A DNA stretch of 64,000 bases from Butyrivibrio sp. (GTDB taxonomy: Bacteria; Bacillota; Clostridia; Lachnospirales; Lachnospiraceae): positions 17,248 through 81,247 of the forward strand of contig SVGA01000017.1 in assembly GCA_015056575.1 (NCBI GenBank), in the 5' to 3' direction. The first letter of the stretch is position 1; each line of letters starts with the position of its first letter. The translations under genes were made by a program, and so were the position numbers. Positions 9,381 through 19,800 of this stretch are shown piece after piece. Under the pieces are notes generated by a model that saw only the letters and a list, made by a program, of their open reading frames with translations, was not told the DNA's origin and made no database searches.

Positions 9381-9459
9381 GTGTAACCTCCCTCTTTGTA
9401 GAACCGCGTTGCGGTATGTTTGTTATGAGAACAGTTTATATTTTCTTTATATTTGATTG

Positions 9460-9488
9460 AATGTACTTTCTTTAACTCTTGTTAACAA
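9460..9488 (-). promoter_or_regulatory. Candidate promoter of the sugar-import operon with a palindromic overlap
   Basis: On the minus strand TTGTTA (9483-9488) and TACATT (9460-9465) are 17 bp apart. The -35 lies inside the perfect palindrome TTGTTAACAA (9479-9488), a possible operator. The whole divergent gap 9381-9553 is AT-rich and also contains an imperfect inverted repeat near 9494-9520. Confidence 0.45.
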
Positions 9489-9553
9489 AAAAATGCAATT
9501 TTTTTATATAAAATTGTATTTTCTTATGTTTCCCCCTGCTCTAATATATACCT

Positions 9554-11287
9554 ATGCAGACAAAGAAGCACTCTATCCGTAATAAAATAGTTCTCTGGGC
9601 TGTGGGTTTTGCCCTGGTCATCGCCCTTGGTGTTGCCACCGTCAGCCTGGTCCTTTCCGTAAGGTATCTGAAAGAGAACCAGCAGCAGGCTGCCCTTACA
9701 AATATCCATGTTCTTGGAAACACCCTCGATTCCGATATCAACAAGATCCTGACCTTTTCCAACTGGATATGCCTTGACAGCACCATCAGCAATTATCTAA
9801 GGACCGTGGACAAGGCCTATGCTACAGATGTTCAAACCGGCCGAAAGCTCTCGGTATCCGCCTGGAATCACCTTACCAACGAATTCAATATAATAGGTGT
9901 AAGAAATTCCATAGACAGGGTCGTCATCTCAACTCCCACAGGCAGTCAGTTCCTTCAGACCATCTCCGTGGGAGATTCCCAGTCGGTGGTGGATGTTCCC
10001 ATAACCATCATGGACTGCGAGTTCTTCGAGGATCTTATAACCGCTCCTTCCTTTAAATGGACGGGAATCTACAACAATCCCTTAAGCCGGACCGGAAAGC
10101 CAAGACTCCTCCCCATTGTAAGACCCATCTACAGTTCATCCTCACAGGCCACTATCGGCTGGCTCTATATAGACATTCCCGTATCGGTCATCACAGATTC
10201 TTTAAAGAGTTTCGTCCTCACAGAAGATGATGCTCTCTATATCTCTTTTGACCGGGGGATAAGCTACCGGTATGTCTCCGGGCAGCTGAAAAGAGACAGT
10301 GTCCCCCCGGAAGCGATTTCCTATGTGCTTCCCGACACCGGATGGACCCTGTCCTATCTCCCCTCAAGAACAGCCCTTGAAGGCAGGCTTCGGTCTTTCG
10401 GGCTTCTCATCCTGGGATTTTTCCTGGTGATACTGCTGGCGGGCGTTGTGCTGAGCATCTTCCTTCAACGCACCATAACCCGCCCCGTAGGGAATCTCAT
10501 AAGCCGCCTTGATAAGATCGGCCAGGGTGATTTTTCCAGGGATGAAAAGATTGAGTGGAATAATGAACTTGGTGAGATAGGCCGGGGTATCAACAATCTA
10601 TCGGAGAACGTAAAAGAGCTGATGGATTCAAGGCTCCAGGATGAGAAAGCCAGGCATGACCTTGAATATCAGGTGCTTCAGTCCCAGATAAATCCTCACT
10701 TTTTGTACAACACCTTAAATACCATCAAGTGGATGGCCACCATTCAGGGCTCCGAAGGGATCGCGGACATGTCCACCGCTCTCTCAAGGCTAATGAAGAA
10801 CATAGCAAAGAGCACCGAGGAACTGATCCCACTATCCGATGAGTTTTCTCTGGTGGATGACTATTTTACCATTATGAAATACCGCTACGGCGGCACCATA
10901 GATCTGGAGTATATAACCGATGAGGAGGCCCTTCTGTCCCAGCGGATCAACCGCTTTTCCCTTCAGCCCATCATAGAAAATGCCATCTTCCACGGCATTG
11001 AGCCCAAGGGCAGCGCAGGCCTGATAACGGTCCACACCTACCGGGAAGAAAACAATGTTATAATTGATGTTACCGACAACGGCGTTGGAATGAGCAGTGA
11101 AGCAATAGAAAAGGTTCTGAGTAAAGAGAGCCAGAGTTCTACCGAATTCTTCAGGCAGATCGGTATCTACAACGTCAATGAAAGAATAAAATATGCCCAT
11201 GGCAGCAAATACGGGATAAGGATAATCAGTGAGGAAAACAAATATACCACCATGAGATTTGTCCTGCCCTTTAACGAGGAACTCTAA
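9554..11287 (+). CDS. YesM-type sensor histidine kinase
   Basis: This 577-residue membrane kinase has TM1 at about 12-33, an extracytoplasmic sensor domain, TM2 at about 288-310 and a HAMP segment. The His_kinase block QSQINPHFLYNTLNTIKWM follows with the phospho-accepting His near 381, and then a HATPase_c domain (IIENAIFHGIEPKG, DNGVGM). Kinases of this class control neighbouring CUT1 transporters. No Shine-Dalgarno is visible and an in-frame TAA lies 12 nt upstream of the ATG. TAATAT ends 6 nt before the ATG, so the mRNA may be leaderless. The stop overlaps the regulator start by one base. Confidence 0.92.
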   Translation: MQTKKHSIRNKIVLWAVGFALVIALGVATVSLVLSVRYLKENQQQAALTNIHVLGNTLDSDINKILTFSNWICLDSTISNYLRTVDKAYATDVQTGRKLSVSAWNHLTNEFNIIGVRNSIDRVVISTPTGSQFLQTISVGDSQSVVDVPITIMDCEFFEDLITAPSFKWTGIYNNPLSRTGKPRLLPIVRPIYSSSSQATIGWLYIDIPVSVITDSLKSFVLTEDDALYISFDRGISYRYVSGQLKRDSVPPEAISYVLPDTGWTLSYLPSRTALEGRLRSFGLLILGFFLVILLAGVVLSIFLQRTITRPVGNLISRLDKIGQGDFSRDEKIEWNNELGEIGRGINNLSENVKELMDSRLQDEKARHDLEYQVLQSQINPHFLYNTLNTIKWMATIQGSEGIADMSTALSRLMKNIAKSTEELIPLSDEFSLVDDYFTIMKYRYGGTIDLEYITDEEALLSQRINRFSLQPIIENAIFHGIEPKGSAGLITVHTYREENNVIIDVTDNGVGMSSEAIEKVLSKESQSSTEFFRQIGIYNVNERIKYAHGSKYGIRIISEENKYTTMRFVLPFNEEL

Positions 11288-12573
11288 TGTACAGGTTATT
11301 AATTGTGGATGATGAGCCCCTGGTCCAGATTGGTCTTAAGACCATGCTGGCCAAGGATCACGCAGACAAAATAGATATAGTCGGAACCGCCTCCAACGGT
11401 CAGGAGGCCTGGGACATCATTTCAGAGGATCCCCCGGATATTGTGATCGCAGATATCAGGATGCCTGTGATGACAGGGCTGGAGCTCCTCAATAAGTCCC
11501 ACAACAAATACGGCACGGTTCCTGCCTTCATCATGCTCACCGCCTACGAGGAATTTGAAATGGCCCGTCAGGCCCTGGTGTGCGAAGCAGTGGATTATCT
11601 GGTAAAGATAGAACTTAATCCCGCTACTCTTTCAGCCGCAATCGACAAGGCCATTGCCCGTGTTGATGAGGAAAAGCCTTCTTCCAACAGCGCAGACACT
11701 CATGCCCAAAGCTCTCTTGATGATCTCAGGCAGAAGTTCATGCTCAAGCTCTTCAATCATCTCATAACATCCAAAGAAGATCTTTTAAGCCAGGCTGCCG
11801 ACCTCAACCTGTCCTTTGACTACAACAGATATATCGTGGTCTACGGACAGATAAGCTCGGCCACTGCTCCCAGAGAGGACTCCTACTCCGCACAGGCTCT
11901 GGATGTGTACAACTCCAGCATCGGCATGGCCAGAGAGATCATCTCCCGCCACGCTCCCTGCAGCATTGTCTCCATCGACCTTAAGCACTTCGCAGTGATC
12001 TTCTATTTCACGGAGGACGATCCCGTGGCAGGCACCATGGACCTTATCACCGAGGCTCTGGAAAATGCCCGCACCATGATAACCAGCTACTTTAAGACAA
12101 CCCTGACCTTCGGCATAGGCTCTGCTGTTTCCACTCCCATGGACATTGCAGTCTCCTTCGACGAAGCAAAGACCGCCCAGCAGCAGGCCGATGACACACA
12201 GCCTGTAAGGCTCTTTAGCCACATCGTCGGCAGCAACCGCCGCTCCGGCAAGGACAAGCTCATCGGTGCGATCCAGGAATATATAGACGAAAACTTAAAC
12301 GGAAAGCTCCAGCTCAACGAGGTCGCCGAAGTCTTCGGCCTCTCTCCTGCTTACCTCTCAGTGCTGTTTAAGAAGAACACCGAGACAGGCTTCTCCGAAT
12401 ACGTTTATACCAAAAAAATAGACCGGGCCAAGCAGATGCTTTTGTCCGGCGATATGAAGATCTATGAAGTGGCTGATGCCCTTGGCTTTGAATCCGCCTA
12501 TTATTTTTCCAAGGTATTCAAAAAAGTTGACGGCCACAGCCCCAGGGAATACATACAAAGTAAGAGCAATTAA
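11287..12573 (+). CDS. YesN-type response regulator with AraC DNA-binding domain
   Basis: This 428-residue regulator has an N-terminal REC domain with the acidic pair at VDDE (8-9), phospho-accepting Asp56 in IADIRMP and a conserved Thr/Lys region. A long central region (about 140-320) follows, and then a two-helix-turn-helix AraC domain at about 330-428 (LNEVAEVFGLSPAYLSVLFK and YEVADALGFESAYYFSKVFK). It is the cognate regulator of the preceding kinase and probably activates the divergent transporter/lyase operon. Translation is coupled through a TAATG overlap. A strong terminator follows. Confidence 0.93.
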   Translation: MYRLLIVDDEPLVQIGLKTMLAKDHADKIDIVGTASNGQEAWDIISEDPPDIVIADIRMPVMTGLELLNKSHNKYGTVPAFIMLTAYEEFEMARQALVCEAVDYLVKIELNPATLSAAIDKAIARVDEEKPSSNSADTHAQSSLDDLRQKFMLKLFNHLITSKEDLLSQAADLNLSFDYNRYIVVYGQISSATAPREDSYSAQALDVYNSSIGMAREIISRHAPCSIVSIDLKHFAVIFYFTEDDPVAGTMDLITEALENARTMITSYFKTTLTFGIGSAVSTPMDIAVSFDEAKTAQQQADDTQPVRLFSHIVGSNRRSGKDKLIGAIQEYIDENLNGKLQLNEVAEVFGLSPAYLSVLFKKNTETGFSEYVYTKKIDRAKQMLLSGDMKIYEVADALGFESAYYFSKVFKKVDGHSPREYIQSKSN

Positions 12574-12577
12574 AAAC

Positions 12578-12631
12578 AGCCTGAAGCCGGGAATGCAAAG
12601 CATCTGCTTGCCCCTGGCTTCAGGCTTTTTA
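12578..12631. terminator. Bidirectional intrinsic terminator
   Basis: AGCCTGAAGCC (12578-12588) pairs with GGCTTCAGGCT (about 12616-12626). A T-run follows on the plus strand and an A-run precedes the stem, so it can end both the YesN gene and the convergent AAA ATPase gene. Confidence 0.85.
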
Positions 12632-12639
12632 TTAATATA

Positions 12640-13911
12640 TTATTCTTCTGTTTCAGCTGTGGTTTCTGCTGTGGTTTCGCTGCTCCCGGAGGTATCGGAA
12701 GTTTCGCTCTCTTCCTTTGCCTCTTCGCCGCAGGCCTCTTCCATTCCGGCTTCAGGAACCTTAACTTCCTCAACGTCCTCCTTGAGGTCCTCCATGAGGA
12801 TGGTCATCATATCCTCATTGGTGGGGTTCTCAATGCCTGCAATCCTGCGGGCCTGATTGGTGATGATCTCCTCGAAGAGGTTTCTCACCTCTCTGGCGTT
12901 GGCGAAGTTGTCGATGTTCTCTATCTTTCTGGCGGTGATAAGCGCCCTTACCTGGCGCATCACGTCTTCTGCCACAATATAATCATACTTCTTGCAGTTC
13001 ATCTCAAAGATCTGCTGCAGCTCGTCGATATTGTAGTCCGGGAACTCAATATACTTGTTGAATCTGGACTTCAGTCCCGGGTTGCTCTCGATGAACTTCC
13101 TCATGGGCTCTGTGTAGCCTGCCACGATAACAACAAAGTCGTCTCTGTTGTCCTCCATGGCCTTGAGGATGGTATCAATGGCCTCCTGTCCGAAGGCATC
13201 GTCCTTCTGGGCAAGAGCATAGGCCTCATCAATAAACAGCACGCCGCCCTTTGCCTTGGCGATCTGCTCCTGGGTCTTGAGGGCTGTCTGTCCGACATAG
13301 CCTGCTACCAGGCCGGATCTGTCAACTTCTATGAGCTGTCCCTTGGACAATACACCAATCTGCTTATATATCTGAGCAATTATCCTTGCTACTGTAGTCT
13401 TTCCTGTTCCGGGGTTTCCGGTAAATACCAGATGAAGTGATACGGGAACGGATTTCAGTCCCTGTTCCTTTCTGGCCTTCTGAACCTTGACGAAAGCCGT
13501 CAGCTCTTTTACATCTGCCTTGATAGTGGTAAGGCCGATGAGCTTATCCAGGGCTTCCATGGGATCCTCTTCCGGCTCCTTGGGCTTCTCTTCCTCTTTG
13601 GGCTTAAGATTGGCATCCGCAGCGAAAAGAGCCTGTGCCTCCCTTAAGGCTTCGTTGGCATCCTTCACGGGGTCTTTATCAAGAGCTCCTGCTCCCGGTC
13701 CCATAGAGCCTGCTCCGGTCTGTCCTGCCGGCGGCGGATTAACCCCGCTGCCGGCGCTGCCGGCCGGACTGCTGCCTGCAGAACTTCCGCTTCCTGTAGT
13801 ACCTGTTCCTGTAAAGAAATCCCCATACAGGCTCCCCAACAGGTCTTTTTGCATATTTGTTATCTTCTGAAGTGTCTCCAGTTCTTTATCTCTTTTCATA
13901 CCGTTTCCCAT
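12640..13911 (-). CDS. CbxX/CfqX-type AAA+ ATPase
   Basis: This 423-residue cytoplasmic ATPase has a Gly/Ser/Pro-rich linker (about 30-75). A charged stretch follows, then one AAA+ module with Walker A GNPGTGKTT, the CbxX-specific segment SGLVAGYVGQTALKT, Walker B GGVLFIDEAYAL and an arginine-finger region near GLKSRFNKYIEFPDY. The C-terminal 35 residues are Glu/Thr/Ser-rich. The family includes SpoVK and rubisco activase-like chaperones; here it is probably a remodelling ATPase of unknown client. The start at 13911 overlaps the stop of the DUF5722 gene (TGATG). An ATG at 13899 with GGGA upstream is an alternative. It is the last gene of a seven-gene run. Confidence 0.88.
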   Translation of the reverse strand: MGNGMKRDKELETLQKITNMQKDLLGSLYGDFFTGTGTTGSGSSAGSSPAGSAGSGVNPPPAGQTGAGSMGPGAGALDKDPVKDANEALREAQALFAADANLKPKEEEKPKEPEEDPMEALDKLIGLTTIKADVKELTAFVKVQKARKEQGLKSVPVSLHLVFTGNPGTGKTTVARIIAQIYKQIGVLSKGQLIEVDRSGLVAGYVGQTALKTQEQIAKAKGGVLFIDEAYALAQKDDAFGQEAIDTILKAMEDNRDDFVVIVAGYTEPMRKFIESNPGLKSRFNKYIEFPDYNIDELQQIFEMNCKKYDYIVAEDVMRQVRALITARKIENIDNFANAREVRNLFEEIITNQARRIAGIENPTNEDMMTILMEDLKEDVEEVKVPEAGMEEACGEEAKEESETSDTSGSSETTAETTAETEE

Positions 13912-15557
13912 CAATCGTTCAGGAACCATCCGTTTCTGGAGAGGAAGGTCCTGGTTGTTACAAGTGCATCTACATTCTGGCCGATTATCTCGGAGGCCTT
14001 TGCCTTATAGGGGGCCGCATTTGCTGTTCCCAGATTCTTGTAGAAATCGTAGGACATCTTCTTGCTGCCGTCCAGGTTCTTAAGTCCCTGAGCTATATGA
14101 CTCTCCATCTCATGAGCATCATCGGTCTCTCTAAAGAGAATGAAGCTTGTGATGTAGGGATTGTTCTCTGCCATTGTGTATGCGTAGGTGATGGACGCAG
14201 CCTGAGCATCCTCCCCAAAGCTTGAGGTGTAGCCGATCTCTGAAAGGGAGATCTGCCTTACCGCGCCGCTGGGACTAAGGAACGAAGGCTGGCACATATA
14301 ATCCGTAAGGATATAGATGTTCTCCATGGTGATATAAGGAGTCGCCAGGGTTGTGTTCACGTACTGTGCCTGCTGCTTCCATGCGTAAGGGTCAAACAAA
14401 GGTGCGTTATAGGGGTGAACCGAAAGTGACCAGTCAACATTACCCTCTCTTACCATGTAGTAATTGAATCTGTCCAGATAGTCCTTGGAAAGGAAGCATC
14501 CGGGATTGGATTTCCTCTGCCATTCCTGGTCAAAAGAGGTATAGATGCGGGCATTTGCATTGACAGCCTTTATCTCGTTGTAGAAGATACGGAAGGCCTT
14601 AACATACTCGCTTACATTGAGCTCAATGTTGGTCGAGTTCATGTAATACCACTCTGTCCTTGCGTTAACCTCATTGCCAACTACCCAGTTGTCTACAACG
14701 CCGTAGGCGCCGGAATATCTCTGAGCCAGGAAAGCTGCGATGGCCTTAAGGTGCTGCGTACCGCCGTCCTCCTTGGTATTCATGGCATATCCGGGACAGA
14801 CATGAGCATCCCTTGAAAGAGGGTGGATAAGATCCGCTCCTGCTGCTGTCTTGTTGTTAAGGACTGTCATTGTAAGCTGGAAATTATTGGCTGTGCACCA
14901 GCGAACAAAGCCGTCATACTGTGCAAGAGCGGCACCGTTGAACTGATAATCCACTCCGTTGTAGTTAAATCCGATGGTCTGTGAGGGATCCGGAGCAGGT
15001 CCCACAATATCTCCCATGTAAAGGTTATATACGATCTGAGCAATACCAAGATCCTTGAAAGTTGCAACATCAGTACTGTTGGGAAGGATCCCCTTCATGC
15101 CGTGGTCATTCCTTGGCTTTGTCTGAGTGGCAATCGCCTCGGGATTTGTGATGTAGTGCTCATCACTGACCTGGATCATTGATCCGCCGCTCTTAACCGC
15201 AACCAGGAACTTCTTGCTAAGGTTAGATCCTGCGCCGTAGTAACCCAGCGGAAAAGTAAAGGTGGCATTTGCCGATACAGGCGCTGTTGCCACGACAGTA
15301 CCAACACACCCGTCCTGATAAACCTCATCCGAATACAGATAGTACTGTCCGTCAGAGGATCCGGGAACCGATGATGCCGAAACATTGACCACAACATTTC
15401 CCCCGGAGATCACACAGGAATTGATGCTTACAGGTCTTCCTGCTGCCTCTGCAACTTCTCCCCGGTGCCCGGTAAATTCTCCTGCGCCGAAAGAAGCAAC
15501 GACTACGGTAGCAGCTGCCATGAATCCTGCGATGACTCTTTTCATAACACTCTTCAT
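13911..15557 (-). CDS. Secreted DUF5722-type putative glycoside hydrolase
   Basis: This 548-residue protein has a Sec signal peptide (about 1-38, ending near EVAEAAG). A small N-terminal beta domain follows, then a TIM-barrel-like domain. VVDNWVVGNEVNARTEW carries an N-E pair in the position of a clan-A acid/base, and RQISLSEIGYTSSFG carries a candidate nucleophile Glu. This pattern fits DUF5722, a family resembling retaining glycosidases but without an activity I can name. A good ribosome site (GGAGG) precedes the ATG. It starts 26 nt after the flavodiiron gene and ends in a TGATG overlap with the AAA ATPase. The substrate and the reason for this pairing are unknown. Confidence 0.78.
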   Translation of the reverse strand: MKSVMKRVIAGFMAAATVVVASFGAGEFTGHRGEVAEAAGRPVSINSCVISGGNVVVNVSASSVPGSSDGQYYLYSDEVYQDGCVGTVVATAPVSANATFTFPLGYYGAGSNLSKKFLVAVKSGGSMIQVSDEHYITNPEAIATQTKPRNDHGMKGILPNSTDVATFKDLGIAQIVYNLYMGDIVGPAPDPSQTIGFNYNGVDYQFNGAALAQYDGFVRWCTANNFQLTMTVLNNKTAAGADLIHPLSRDAHVCPGYAMNTKEDGGTQHLKAIAAFLAQRYSGAYGVVDNWVVGNEVNARTEWYYMNSTNIELNVSEYVKAFRIFYNEIKAVNANARIYTSFDQEWQRKSNPGCFLSKDYLDRFNYYMVREGNVDWSLSVHPYNAPLFDPYAWKQQAQYVNTTLATPYITMENIYILTDYMCQPSFLSPSGAVRQISLSEIGYTSSFGEDAQAASITYAYTMAENNPYITSFILFRETDDAHEMESHIAQGLKNLDGSKKMSYDFYKNLGTANAAPYKAKASEIIGQNVDALVTTRTFLSRNGWFLND

Positions 15558-15583
15558 TCTAAACTACCTCCACATTATTTCGC

Positions 15584-16780
15584 TTAAGCCTTAACTATGG
15601 CATCGGCAAAAATGTTAAGTGCATTCTCATCCGAAGCATGGAGCGCACTCTTTATTGTCAAAGTCTCTTCCAGAATGGTTACATTCTTGAGCTGTGACAG
15701 CTTATCAGTCATGAGCTTAACCGTTACCGGAGCCCATGTTCCGTTCTGCCCCAGAGCAAATACTCTGTTCTGTACCCCAAGAGCTGCCATATCGGAAAGG
15801 AAATTCTCCATAGGGGTATAAATGCCGTTGTTGTAGGTGGGGCATATCAGAACAATTTTGCGGCAGCGCCACACTTCTCCGATAAGATAGGATACATCGG
15901 TGCCGGAAACATCATAAACACGTACGTTTCCTCCACTCTTGCTCCGAAGAGACGCCGCAACTGCCTCAGCAGCGCTGGCGGTGTGGCCGTAAAGACTACC
16001 GTATACTACTATAGCATCATCCGATTCAAATTCATAGGTGCTCCATTTATTATATTTGTCCAGAAACCACGCCAGATCCTTTCTCCACACCGGGCCGTGA
16101 AGGGGCAGTATCATGCCGATATCAAGGCCTGCAGCCTTCTTGAGGACTGCCTGCACCTGGACGCCGTACTTTCCGACGATATTGGCATAGTATCTCCTTG
16201 CGGAGGGGAGAAAATCTTTCTCAAAGTCGTACTCATCCGCAAAAAGCCCGCCATCCAGCGCTCCGAAGGTTCCAAAGGCATCTGCCGACAAAAGAGCCTT
16301 TGAAGCTTCATCATAGGCAAATAAAACCTCAGGCCAGTGTACCATGGGCGCAGCCACAAACTTAAAGGTATGTTTTCCCGTGGAAAGGGTATCACCTTCC
16401 TTAACCTCAAGCCTCTTAAAGCCCGCGGCCTCAGGGAAGAACTGCTCCATAAAGGTAAAGGTCTGCTTACTGCCCACAACCGTAACCTCAGGGAAAAGAG
16501 CTGCCACATTGGCGATCTGTGAGCAATGATCCGGTTCCATATGAAGCACAACCAGGTAATCCAGCTTTTTTCCCGAAAGAGCTTCCCCCAGATTCTCCAG
16601 GTACTGATCTGCCACAGATATATCTGCCGTATCAAACACCGCGGTCTTCTCATCGTCTATAAAATAGCTGTTATAGGACACTCCCTCGGGAATGGGAAAG
16701 ATATTCTCAAACCTTTCCAGGCGTCTGTCGCTTCCTCCTATCCAGTAAATTCCGTCTGTAACTTTCCTGATACCTTTCAT
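15584..16780 (-). CDS. A-type flavoprotein (flavodiiron protein, FprA family)
   Basis: This 398-residue cytoplasmic enzyme is the two-domain kind. A beta-lactamase-like diiron domain (about 1-245) has the metal motif HMEPDH (about 80-85), further His/Asp ligands at HWPEVLFAY and SADAFG, and LPLHGPVW. A C-terminal flavodoxin domain starts at about 255 with the FMN loop GSLYGHTASAAE. Such proteins reduce oxygen or nitric oxide in anaerobes. The upstream flavin reductase-like gene in the same run could supply electrons. It lies between a hybrid histidine kinase gene (27 nt gap) and the DUF5722 gene, which is unusual company for a redox enzyme. Confidence 0.93.
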   Translation of the reverse strand: MKGIRKVTDGIYWIGGSDRRLERFENIFPIPEGVSYNSYFIDDEKTAVFDTADISVADQYLENLGEALSGKKLDYLVVLHMEPDHCSQIANVAALFPEVTVVGSKQTFTFMEQFFPEAAGFKRLEVKEGDTLSTGKHTFKFVAAPMVHWPEVLFAYDEASKALLSADAFGTFGALDGGLFADEYDFEKDFLPSARRYYANIVGKYGVQVQAVLKKAAGLDIGMILPLHGPVWRKDLAWFLDKYNKWSTYEFESDDAIVVYGSLYGHTASAAEAVAASLRSKSGGNVRVYDVSGTDVSYLIGEVWRCRKIVLICPTYNNGIYTPMENFLSDMAALGVQNRVFALGQNGTWAPVTVKLMTDKLSQLKNVTILEETLTIKSALHASDENALNIFADAIVKA

Positions 16781-16807
16781 AAGTGATTCTTCTCCTCTCG
16801 ATAATAA

Positions 16808-19800
16808 TTATTTAAATTCCAAAATGGTCTTCTCCATCACCTTGATATCTATAGGCTTGGTGACATGGGCGTTCATGCCGGCATCAAAGGCTTGCTGTAC
16901 ATCATCCGCATAGGCGTTGGCTGTCATGGCTATGATAGGGATCCTTCTGGCCCATTCAGAGTCAAGAGCCCTTATAGCGGCAGCCGCTTCGTAGCCGTTC
17001 ATTATCGGCATCTGAATATCCATAAGGATCATGTCGTAATCACCTTCATTGGCGGCCTTGAACATTTCAACCACTTCCTGGCCGTTGCAGGCTCTGTTTA
17101 CTGTGGCTCCTTCCATGCTCATCAGCTCCGTGAGTATGTCCGCATTTATATCGTTGTCCTCGGCAGCAAGGAAAGTAAGCCCTTCCAAGGGATTCTCCAC
17201 CGGAGCATTCTTGTCCTCATTTCTGGAGGTAAGCTCATTAAGAAGCTGCTTGATGGTATAGTCCAGAACCGGCTTTAACATGATGCCGCTGTAACCGGTA
17301 TCCTTAAGTTCCTCCTCCATCTTCTCGGGATTTGTGGTCGCTACCGCTATGATACTGTTATGGTTCTTGTCTTTGGCCCGGATCTGTCTTACAAGCTGGG
17401 CTATCGTCATGTCATCTATGGTTTCATCAATAACTATAAAGTCAAAGAACTTATCCTGAAGAGCCCGTGCATCGATCATGGCCAGCGCTTCAATACCACC
17501 TGTAGCTGTGACTCCCTCAAGAGAGGCGGCTTCCATCTTACTCTTAAAGAAAACATTCTCCTCATTGCTCTTGTTTATTCCAAGGAAGCTTCTGATCCCG
17601 TGTGCCTTCCAGATATCAAGATCATCATCCTTCACCACCTGGAGTCTGAGATTGACGGTGAAGGTAGAGCCCTTGCCTTCCTCGGAATCCACGCGGATCG
17701 TTCCACCCATGAGCTCTACAAGGCTCTTTGTGATCGCCATTCCAAGTCCTGTTCCCTGAATTGTCTTTGTGGCGCCCTTGTCTTCTCTGGAGAAGGCATC
17801 GAAGATCCTGTCCTTGTACTCGGGATTCATGCCTATACCGTTATCCTTGATGGTGAACTTAAGATTGTTATAGCCCTCCGAAGAGGTCTCTGACTCATCT
17901 ATGGAAAATTCGATCCTTCCGCCTTCCGGTGTGTACTTGACAGCATTTCCGAGAATATTCATCAGGATCTCATTGATCCTCTGCTTATCTCCCATAAACA
18001 GATCGTGTACCAAAGTATCCGCTCTGATGATATACTCCTGGTTCTTGGCCTTGGCCTGGAAGCTGATAACAGAGTTGATCTCCTCCAGCAAAAGCCCCAT
18101 TGCCATTTCCTTGATATCAAGGGTGGTCTTGCCGCTCTCTATCTTGCTCATGTCGAGAACATCGTTAAGAAGCGCCAGAAGGTTATGGGATGCAAGACCT
18201 ATCTTATGGGTGTATTCCCTGACTTTTTCAGGCTCATCGGCATGCTTGTCTATAAGAAGGTTAAATCCCGTGATAGCGTTCATAGGTGTTCTGAAGTCAT
18301 GGGACATATTGGCCAAAAAGCTTGTCTTTGCCTTATTGGCCGTCTCTGCCGCATTCAACGCTTCCTGTAGAGTATGATTTCGCCTTATCTCCTGGGTCCT
18401 GTCATAGAAAGCCAGCGCCATCCTTTTACCACCGTCATCAATGGTACATACAACAGCGCCGCGGTAGTACAGGTGCTCCCCTGACTTAACGTTTTTAAGC
18501 CTCAGCTCATCAATAAACTGAGCATCCCCCGTTTTCATGGCTGTTTCTATGATCTCATCAAGTCTTCTGTCCTCGCCGCTTCTCTGGGCTTCTACAAGAC
18601 TCCTCACGTCTTTCTTAAGCCTGCTGATGGGGATTCCAAGTACAGCCTCTGCATTGGCAGTTATGAAGCTTGCCTCAAAGCTGCCCTCGTTGACCACCGC
18701 GAGGATATCATTGTTTTTTTCAACCACGAAATCAAAGAGCCACTCTCTGTAATGAATATCATTATCCTTAATCTTGAGCTGCTCCTTGTTCATCCTGTCA
18801 ATTTCCAGCACCATATCGCTTAAGGTATCTGCCATCTCTTTCATGGAAGTGGACAACTGACCAATCTCATCCGCTCCCTTGTCAAGATCTTCAACGCCAA
18901 AGTATCCGTTCTTGATCTTATTGGCCATGCTGTTGATCCCGGCGATTCTTCTTGAGAGCCTCTCCGCATAGAAGGTTCCGATAAAGAGCGCCACAAGGAA
19001 AAGAACTCCCGCTATAACAAGGACTGATATCAGGATTCTGAACACGTCAGCCGTGATCTCTGATCTGTCAATGTAGTAATACAGTATCCATCCGTTAACT
19101 ATCTTTTCCGATTTGGAAATGAAATAATCACGGTTTACTTCAAAAGCCGAATTAGCTTCAATGGATATCCCCTGAAGTATCTCCTCCTCCAGATCGGTAT
19201 TGTCTATATGCCTCTGGGTGATGATATTTCCACTCTCATTAAGGATAAGCATTCCGTTGTTAAGATAGCTGGTCTGATTTGCAATGGAAAAGAATGGATC
19301 GCTCTTTACCTTAAGAGAGATCATTCCAATTCTTTTTGAAGAAGTTCCCGAATCAAGCAGGGCCTTGATGGCATAAACACCGCCTTCGTCATCCACCATC
19401 CAGGTTATTCCGTATTCCTGTCCGGTAAACTCATACCAGGCTTTTTCCCTCTCCGTCACCGGTTGCATAAGAAAATCGCCCATGTGAGGCACTTCCAGAA
19501 GATCCGAGTAGAAGGTGATGGATTCAATGTTTGTATCGCTGCTAAGGTAATACCATATGAGAGGCTCAATGTTGTTATTAAGCTCCTCCGTAAGTGAATA
19601 GGGATCCACCTTCACCCTTTCAAGGGTCCTTCTCAAGGTATCCTCGTAGGAAAAGAACTTTACAACATCATTCTCTCTTTTGACATTATTCTCGATTCCA
19701 TAGGCAATAACCTCTGTATTCCCTTTCATGGCAATCTCGGTCTGCTCAATGAGATTACCCCTGGCCACAAAATAGGAGTAGCTTCCCAGGATCATGATGG

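Noticed and set aside
12640..13911. Rubisco activase role for the CbxX-type ATPase
   Set aside because: No rubisco or Calvin cycle genes are nearby; the name reflects family similarity only.
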